Origin: Glomus cerebriforme
Taxonomy: Eukaryota > Glomeromycota > Glomeromycetes > Glomerales > Glomeraceae
Direction: 5' to 3'
Assembly (NCBI GenBank): GCA_003550305.1
Contig: QKYT01000046.1
Coordinates: 225,939 to 237,227, forward strand
DNA length: 11,289 bases
Under the pieces are notes generated by a model. That model was given only the letters and a program-made list of their open reading frames with translations. It had not been told where the DNA came from and made no database searches. Position 1 is the first letter of the stretch; every line of letters begins with the position of its first letter. A program made the position numbers and the translations under genes. This document shows positions 6,621-11,289 of the stretch, piece by piece.

Positions 6621-9271
6621 ATGTCTTTTTCAAATTGTTTCATTGACAGTTTCTTGCTAGGTAAAGCGTTACAACTTGAAGATGTATCTAATACTACTAC
6701 ACGAAAAGAAGAAATCAGGATTACTTTAAACAAATGGCAAAGTTGTTTGAATCCTCGTGTTAGACAGTTACTTTTATTAGAAAATTATACCTTGCCCAAG
6801 TTTTTATTAGATAGTAATAGTTTAACGGAAAAAGGGTTACTTAAAGAAATCGCGTTTATAGGGTTGCGGAATAGTATGTGAATTGTTTTATTACTATGTG
6901 TATATTTCTGGACCTCATTAAATATCACCTTTATTCTTTTTTTCAATCTAGGCAATGTTCCTTACGATACATTAGAAGCAGAACCCTTCACTATAGCATC
7001 AAATAAAATAAAAATTCTCGCATATCAAATTTCGCAATTTTTTGAAAATATTGTAACAACGAATGAGTTTTTAAAGTTGTATAATGATGAACTGGAATGG
7101 TGCGGAAATAGTGACGTGCGTTTCTTGTATTAAGAAATTTAACAAGTATTTTCAATCAATGGGATAAATAGATTTTTATTTTATTAGATATTTAAAAAAT
7201 TTTTTGACCTCTATCTTGACGAAGACTATTTAACAGCTTTATTAATAGTAATATCGAACTTGGAACGGTTTTTGGGTGATGTAAGTTACTTTTATATTTG
7301 AATTCATTTTATTCATTTCTTTTAATCTTACTAATTTAATTGACTTACCTAGATAATTTATTCGCTTCATAATAATATATCTATTATTCCTTCACTTATT
7401 CGTGATTTACTTATAGCTCCATCTCTTGTTTCTTTGTTGGGAGAGGAGATGATTTTTTTCCTTAGATGTATTATTGGACCGCCAAGTTCGATGAACCTAA
7501 GAAATATACTTTGGCATGGTTTTATTAGCCCTCATGAATTTTTGAAAGTACCTGCTAAATGGTACTGTGCACTTATATTAGTTATCACTATGAGTATTTG
7601 TAATATAATAAGACACAAAGGTGTGATAGGCTGCCTATTGAAGAAAAGAAATGGTGTGAGCTTTAGTGGATATTACTATTTAACCCAACCTATTGACAAA
7701 GCTGATGATAAGAATGCATATATTTCAATCGAGGAAAATTTTGATGAATTATATGAGTGCATAATGTATGGAAATGGTTTGTTGCGATTTGTTTGTTAAG
7801 ATCTCTTATTCATCATTTTCATTTATGAAAAATATAAATTTAACACATTTTCATTGATACCAGCAATACCTCCACAATTTCCTCATCATTTGATTTTGAA
7901 AGATTTACTTTTTAAAAATTTTTTTGTAATCTCACAAACTTACTCAACCTGGTTACGTTCATTCTGTTACTTATCTAATAATCAAGTTTTATTATTTTTT
8001 GTCCTTGTATTACCACTTCTTGAACATTGTCTAAGAAGAATTTATGTCTGTGTAAATAAAGAAGTGCAAGAACATCGAATGTGTACAGTGGTAGATGGTG
8101 AATATTTTTTGACACTCGATATTATTTTGGAGAAAAAGGTTGCATGGGCTTTTTGTGGTATTGAAGAAGAAAAACAAGAAAAAGAACGAGGGAATGAAAT
8201 ATATTCAGAATTTGGAGGTGGTATAATGGTAAATATATTGAATTAATTTCTTTTTAATTTGAAATGACAAATTTTATATAATCTAACTTCTTAATCTTGC
8301 TTGCAATAATAAAGGATTTATTTCTTGATCTATTCATCCATGTTGATGGACCTAAGCTAAGAGATCGAATAGCTCATGGAGAAGCAAATCATTTGATTTC
8401 TTCTGAAACATTTAATCAGTCTAATCCCCTATGTAATTATGTTATAGGTCTTTTAATAGTGTTGTGGAATAGATACAAAACACAAATATCATTAGAAAAA
8501 AATGAAGATTATAGTTTTATGCAACCTATACATATAGAATCTTATGAAAAATGGATATCCAGTTATCATTCTCGATTTCATCCTATTTCTATGTTTTGGA
8601 AAGAAAGTGTTCGGATGATTACAAATATATGGAAATGTTGGAATGTTTATCAAGAAATGACAAAAACTGGCAGATTTACAATGGGTAATTGGATTGAATT
8701 TTCTTGGATTACTAGAGATGATCATTATAGTTTGTTTGAATATGATTTTCTCAAAGATATTGTGAAATTTGACAGCATTTCTCTGGTTGTAGGAGAATGT
8801 TGTTCAAGACTTTATAAGCGTAGGCTTGGAAAGGCAAATAAAGCAGCGATATATTGGAATGAAATTAATTATACAAAAGATGATGCCAAGGTTATTAATT
8901 TTAGACGTGGTGTGATTAAAAAAGCTAATGCTAGTGCTGAAAAGGTAATTTATTTGTAAATTTTTTAAATTATTTTCAATTTATTAATCTCGAATATATT
9001 TTTGACTATACAGTTACATTCAATACTCACGACTCTACATTCATCAACTTCTTTATCATCACGTAAACGTAAAAATACGCAAAATTTATTTAATTTATTT
9101 CCCAGTATTTTCCAACAATTATACTTTGCATTATTAACTCTTGAACAGACAAGAGATCAAAAATTAATGTTGGCAATATTAATATTTATTGAAAGATGGA
9201 ATGGATTTTGTATTGAAGGAAAGTGGAAAGATATCAATAAAGCATTTGAAGAATTTGTTAAAGTCAAATAA
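6621..9271 (+). CDS. ERMARD-like protein (DUF4209) with two HEPN-type motifs
   Basis: Resembles ERMARD (C6orf70), the ER membrane-associated RNA degradation protein, whose DUF4209 region belongs to the HEPN superfamily. Seven exons: 6621-6873, 6952-7115, 7188-7280, 7353-7794, 7864-8228, 8315-8944 and 9014-9271, with introns of 69-86 bases (donors GTATGT, GTGCGT, GTAAGT, GTTAAG, GTAAAT, GTAATT). All phases agree and give 734 residues; human ERMARD is close to 680. The first HEPN-like module has an L-E-R-F-L-G-D helix (164-170) and N-L-R-N-I-L-W-H-G-F (218-227; R220-x4-H225). The second has L-L-E-H-C-L-R (369-375) and L-R-D-R-I-A-H-G-E (454-462; R455-x4-H460). R-x4-6-H is the catalytic signature of HEPN ribonucleases. 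Human ERMARD has both motifs in this order. No strong membrane helix is visible near the C-terminus; the hydrophobic run at 359-370 is probably a HEPN helix. ATG 6621 follows an in-frame stop and is the best start; an upstream exon spliced into 6650 was tried and fails. The weakest sites are donors GTTAAG (7795) and GTGCGT (7116). Confidence 0.85.
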
Positions 9272-9408
9272 TGAATGTGATTATCATTGTATAATTATTG
9301 TCATATAGTAAAAAAAATATAGCTTTTAAAAAAAAAGGAATCTTTTAAATCTATTAATTAAAATTGGTAAATTCTATAATATTACTATAAAGCCATAAAG
9401 TTATAAAT

Positions 9409-9414
9409 AATAAA
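9409..9414 (+). terminator. Candidate polyadenylation signal, ERMARD-like gene
   Basis: AATAAA lies 138 bases after the stop codon in an AT-rich stretch. It is a plausible but not unique candidate. Confidence 0.35.
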
Positions 9415-9546
9415 AAACAAGCCATATAGGTTTTAAATACAGAATTTAATCTTTAGATTTGTGAATTTCTTTTTTTTATATACAATTATAATTTTAATTA
9501 TAAGTATAATCAACTTTTTTCTACAATAATTATTATAAAATTTAAT
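9415..9546. other. AT-rich flank of the palindrome
   Basis: Short AT-rich spacer between the ERMARD-like gene and the palindromic repeat. I see no gene. Its last 60 bases may still pair weakly with 10201-10240, so the outer edge of the palindrome is not sharp. Confidence 0.4.
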
Positions 9547-10195
9547 TAATTGGTTTATTATATCAAGAAGATTTTAACAAATATTATTGGTTATATATTA
9601 CATTTCATTATATCAAAATTTGCCATAAAAGAATTAACTGTAAATTTATTTTATTTTTATTTAATGCTATAATAAAAATATAACTTATTAATATACAGTT
9701 AACTCTAAACTTAGATGCTAAAACATTTTGACTATATACTGAATTCCAAATACCTTTTGGCATATACAAGTTACCAAAATCTTAAATTCCAAACTAATAC
9801 TAGAATCAAACCAATACCATTCCAAACCATTACCAAAATTCAAAAATCCTAAGTTTTGATTATTTTTATAGTTGCTTTAATATAAAAATAAACAAAACTT
9901 AGGATTTTTAGATTTTGGCAACAGTTTAAAATTTTGGGATTAGTTTGGAATTCTGATATTAATTTGAGATTTTGGTATTAGTTTGAGATTTTGGTAATAG
10001 TTTAAAATTTTAACACCAGTTTGGAATTTAGAATTTGGAATTTTGGCAAATTTCTGAATCTATATTTTAACATATACTAAATTTCAAATAAGTTTAATCA
10101 ATTTTTTCTATAATAAATTTTAATATAACAAATCATGTGACATATAGTTAATAATATTTATTAAAATTCTCTTAATATAGTAAATTAACCAATTT
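9547..10195. repeat. Large imperfect palindrome (foldback / MITE-like)
   Basis: The two halves are inverted copies around an axis near 9875. The inner arms 9841-9870 and 9881-9910 match at 28 of 30 positions around a 10-base loop. The outer arms 9559-9603 and 10135-10179 match at 36 of 45 positions as I align them by eye, and patches between also align (CCAAAAT.. words on the left, ATTTTGG.. words on the right), with indels. The structure is therefore about 650 bp. There is no open frame inside, so it would be non-autonomous. I could not find a sharp terminal repeat or target duplication, so foldback transposon, MITE or local inverted duplication are all possible. On transcription it would form a long hairpin RNA. 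Confidence 0.7.
9925..10038. repeat. Six 19-bp tandem units inside the palindrome
   Basis: Six consecutive units of exactly 19 bases fill this 114-base stretch: unit starts are 9925, 9944, 9963, 9982, 10001 and 10020. Each begins TTT followed by GAGATTTTGG-like or AAAATTTT-like sequence, and most end in a TAG/CAG-like triplet; units 3 and 4 (TTTGAGATTTTGGTATTAG and TTTGAGATTTTGGTAATAG) differ at one position. The left arm of the palindrome holds related but irregular units of about 16-19 bases in inverted orientation. Confidence 0.8.
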
Positions 10196-10210
10196 AAATT
10201 CTTTAAATTT

Positions 10211-10643
10211 TTTATTATAAAATATTAATAAATTTGAGATGCAGTTTGTAGGCTATGGGTTCTAATAATGTTTTTTATTTCATAAATAAAGTATTATTAT
10301 TGTACTATACATGAGAAATGGGTCATATGTAATGATGTGATCCATGTAATATCAGGACTATAAATCTAACATTTTTATCTAGCCTATTAATAAAAAGCAT
10401 AGCATTATATTAGGTAATAAGTAAGAAGAGCCTTCACAGTTAGGGAGGTGCAATGATTAGACGATTGTTGCACCTATGATGCAATGTGGCCGATCATACG
10501 GCAGGCTTGTGAAACAGAATAATTTCTTACATATAGTCTGCCTTAGTATTTCTTTCACAAATAAAATTCTTTTTTTACTCTTGTCCTCACATATGCTGTT
10601 TGCACCAATAAAATTTTGCAAAAAATACTATATAAGCTAAAAC
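10211..10643. other. Intergenic stretch with a less AT-rich island
   Basis: I see no gene. From about 10430 to 10530 the base composition is noticeably richer in G and C than the flanks and includes a stable hairpin (10446-10475). Two AATAAA words follow (about 10559 and 10608). A TATATAAG word at 10629-10636 lies only 8 bases before the start of the CRN relic, too close to act as its TATA box in the usual way. Confidence 0.45.
10446..10475. repeat. Short strong hairpin
   Basis: AGGTGCAA (10446-10453) and TTGCACCT (10468-10475) are perfect reverse complements. Two wobble pairs and two A-T pairs extend the stem inward to a 6-base loop (10458-10463), giving about 12 pairs. It lies in a less AT-rich island and could be part of a structured RNA or a repeat relic. 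Confidence 0.6.
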
Positions 10644-10897
10644 ATATCTATCACTTTGCTTTGCCTCATTAAAGGAAATATTCTAGCGAACGCTTTTTCT
10701 GTCGATATCGATAAGGACCAGCTGGTCACCTTAAGAAAGTTATTAAGGCAGAAAAATAAAATGACTTTGCTAGTGTAGACACAGACAAGCTCAAGTTATG
10801 AAAGGTACAGATCTCTGGCGATTAGGATGATTAGTTGCAGAAACTCATTCTCAAGAATAGTGATGAGCTGTCGGTAATAAATAATATAGGTAAGATT
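10644..10897 (+). pseudogene. Broken Crinkler (CRN) effector N-terminal domain
   Basis: Remnant of the N-terminal CRN domain, which in oomycetes and some fungi, including Rhizophagus, delivers effector proteins to the host. The first segment (10644-10760) reads ISITLLCLIKGN, then ANAFSVDIDKDQL, then a basic K/R-rich stretch; L-L-C-L-I-K sits where the L-x-L-F-L-A-K motif of the family is found. Where family members start with Met the codon is ATA (10644-10646). Between about 10744 and 10763 the frame shifts; the first frame stops at 10776-10778. The second frame continues with D-F-A-S-V-D-T-D-K-L-K-L (10763 on), has stops at 10799-10801 (where the family has a Trp), 10823-10825 and 10832-10834, then L-K-N-S-D-E-L-S (10847-10870). 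The domain ends abruptly at a short-unit repeat. No effector C-terminal domain follows. The combination of lost start, frameshift and three stops shows an inactive gene. Family identification is from remembered similarity. Confidence 0.8.
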
Positions 10898-10898
10898 G

Positions 10899-11050
10899 CT
10901 TGCCGAAACCTGTTTGGCCTAATGCCGAAAGGTGAAACCTCTTATATAGTGTCAAAACGCCAAAATGCTAAAACTGCGAAACCTGTCAAAATTGCAAAAC
11001 TGCCAAAACTTGCCGAAACCTCTATAATAGGTTTATCCATAGTTTTGGCA
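10899..11050. repeat. GCCAAAACT-type short-unit array with inverted end
   Basis: Eight degenerate units of 8-10 bases run from 10951 to 11021, consensus GCCAAAACT. A 13-base word CTTGCCGAAACCT is repeated exactly at 10899-10911 and 11009-11021. TGCCAAAACT (11001-11010) has an exact reverse complement at 11041-11050, nested around AAACCT (11016-11021) and AGGTTT (11029-11034), so the right end can fold back. The frame crossing it is open to 11053 and gives a Lys/Ala/Pro-rich stretch, but this follows from the repeat, not from a known domain. The array begins where the CRN domain breaks off. Confidence 0.7.
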
Positions 11051-11289
11051 TAATTGATCATAAGATTTGAATATAGTTACGCCAAGTTACACCAATTAAT
11101 AATATAATTTAAATGATCAAATAATCTCCAATCTTTTTTTTTTACCATTTTCTTTCATTTTCTTTCAAGCTTTATCTAGTGTTTGTATGTTAGAATTTCA
11201 AAACTGACCCTTAGGCATATATATTGCACATTTTTGGAATTTTTTTTAAGGGGTTTATATACATTAAAGGAAAAATGCATTACATATTA
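11051..11289. other. AT-rich end of window, no gene seen
   Basis: AT-rich sequence with T runs and no open frame or repeat I can support. Confidence 0.5.

Noticed and set aside
6503..6733. 76-codon minus-strand open frame
   Set aside because: Overlaps the promoter and first exon of the ERMARD-like gene; the plus strand is supported by splice phase and family resemblance.
8492..8725. 77-codon minus-strand open frame
   Set aside because: Shadow of exon 6 of the ERMARD-like gene.
10835..11053. 72-codon open frame at the right end as an intact small gene
   Set aside because: Its first part is the tail of the broken CRN domain and the rest is the translated short-unit repeat; it starts at a TTG after three in-frame stops.

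Overview
The window looks like nuclear DNA from a very AT-rich fungus, most likely an arbuscular mycorrhizal fungus of the Glomeromycotina (Rhizophagus-like). The reasons are: four genes cut by short introns (69-100 bases, almost all GTAAGT-like donors and TAG/CAG acceptors); a yeast-like ending of ribosomal protein eS21; a fungus-specific Mim2-type mitochondrial import protein; and a decayed Crinkler (CRN) effector N-terminus, a family known in Rhizophagus. The genus is inference. No gene here is intact in a single open frame, so every gene model below was rebuilt by hand from splice sites and protein resemblance.

Layout. Bases 1-4100 are AT-rich intergenic DNA with one clear mobile insertion: about 264 bp plus an A tail at 2294-2568, with a polyadenylation signal before the tail and a perfect 17-bp target site duplication on both sides, as expected of an LRE-copied transcript. 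Bases 4143-9271 are a dense block of four genes in two head-to-head pairs. OST5/TMEM258 (minus, 3 exons) is divergent from RPS21 (plus, 4 exons including a 10-base microexon). MIM2 (minus, 2 exons) is divergent from an ERMARD-like gene (plus, 7 exons, 734 residues) that carries two HEPN-type R-x4-H motifs. Each pair shares a short promoter region (247 and 316 bp). RPS21 and MIM2 converge over about 480 bp.

From 9.5 kb to the end the window is repeat-rich. It holds a roughly 650-bp imperfect palindrome containing exactly six 19-bp tandem units, a short strong hairpin, the broken CRN N-terminus (start codon lost, frameshift, several stops), and directly against it an array of 8-10 bp GCCAAAACT-like units.

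Functionally the genes are housekeeping: N-glycosylation in the ER (OST5), the small ribosomal subunit (RPS21), insertion of proteins into the mitochondrial outer membrane (MIM2), and probable ER-associated RNA turnover (ERMARD-like). They share promoters by pairs but do not form one pathway. The most interesting points are the tandem HEPN architecture of the ERMARD-like protein, the microexons that hide the small genes from ORF calling, the thrice-repeated 10-mer in the MIM2/ERMARD promoter, and the repeat structures around the dead CRN gene.
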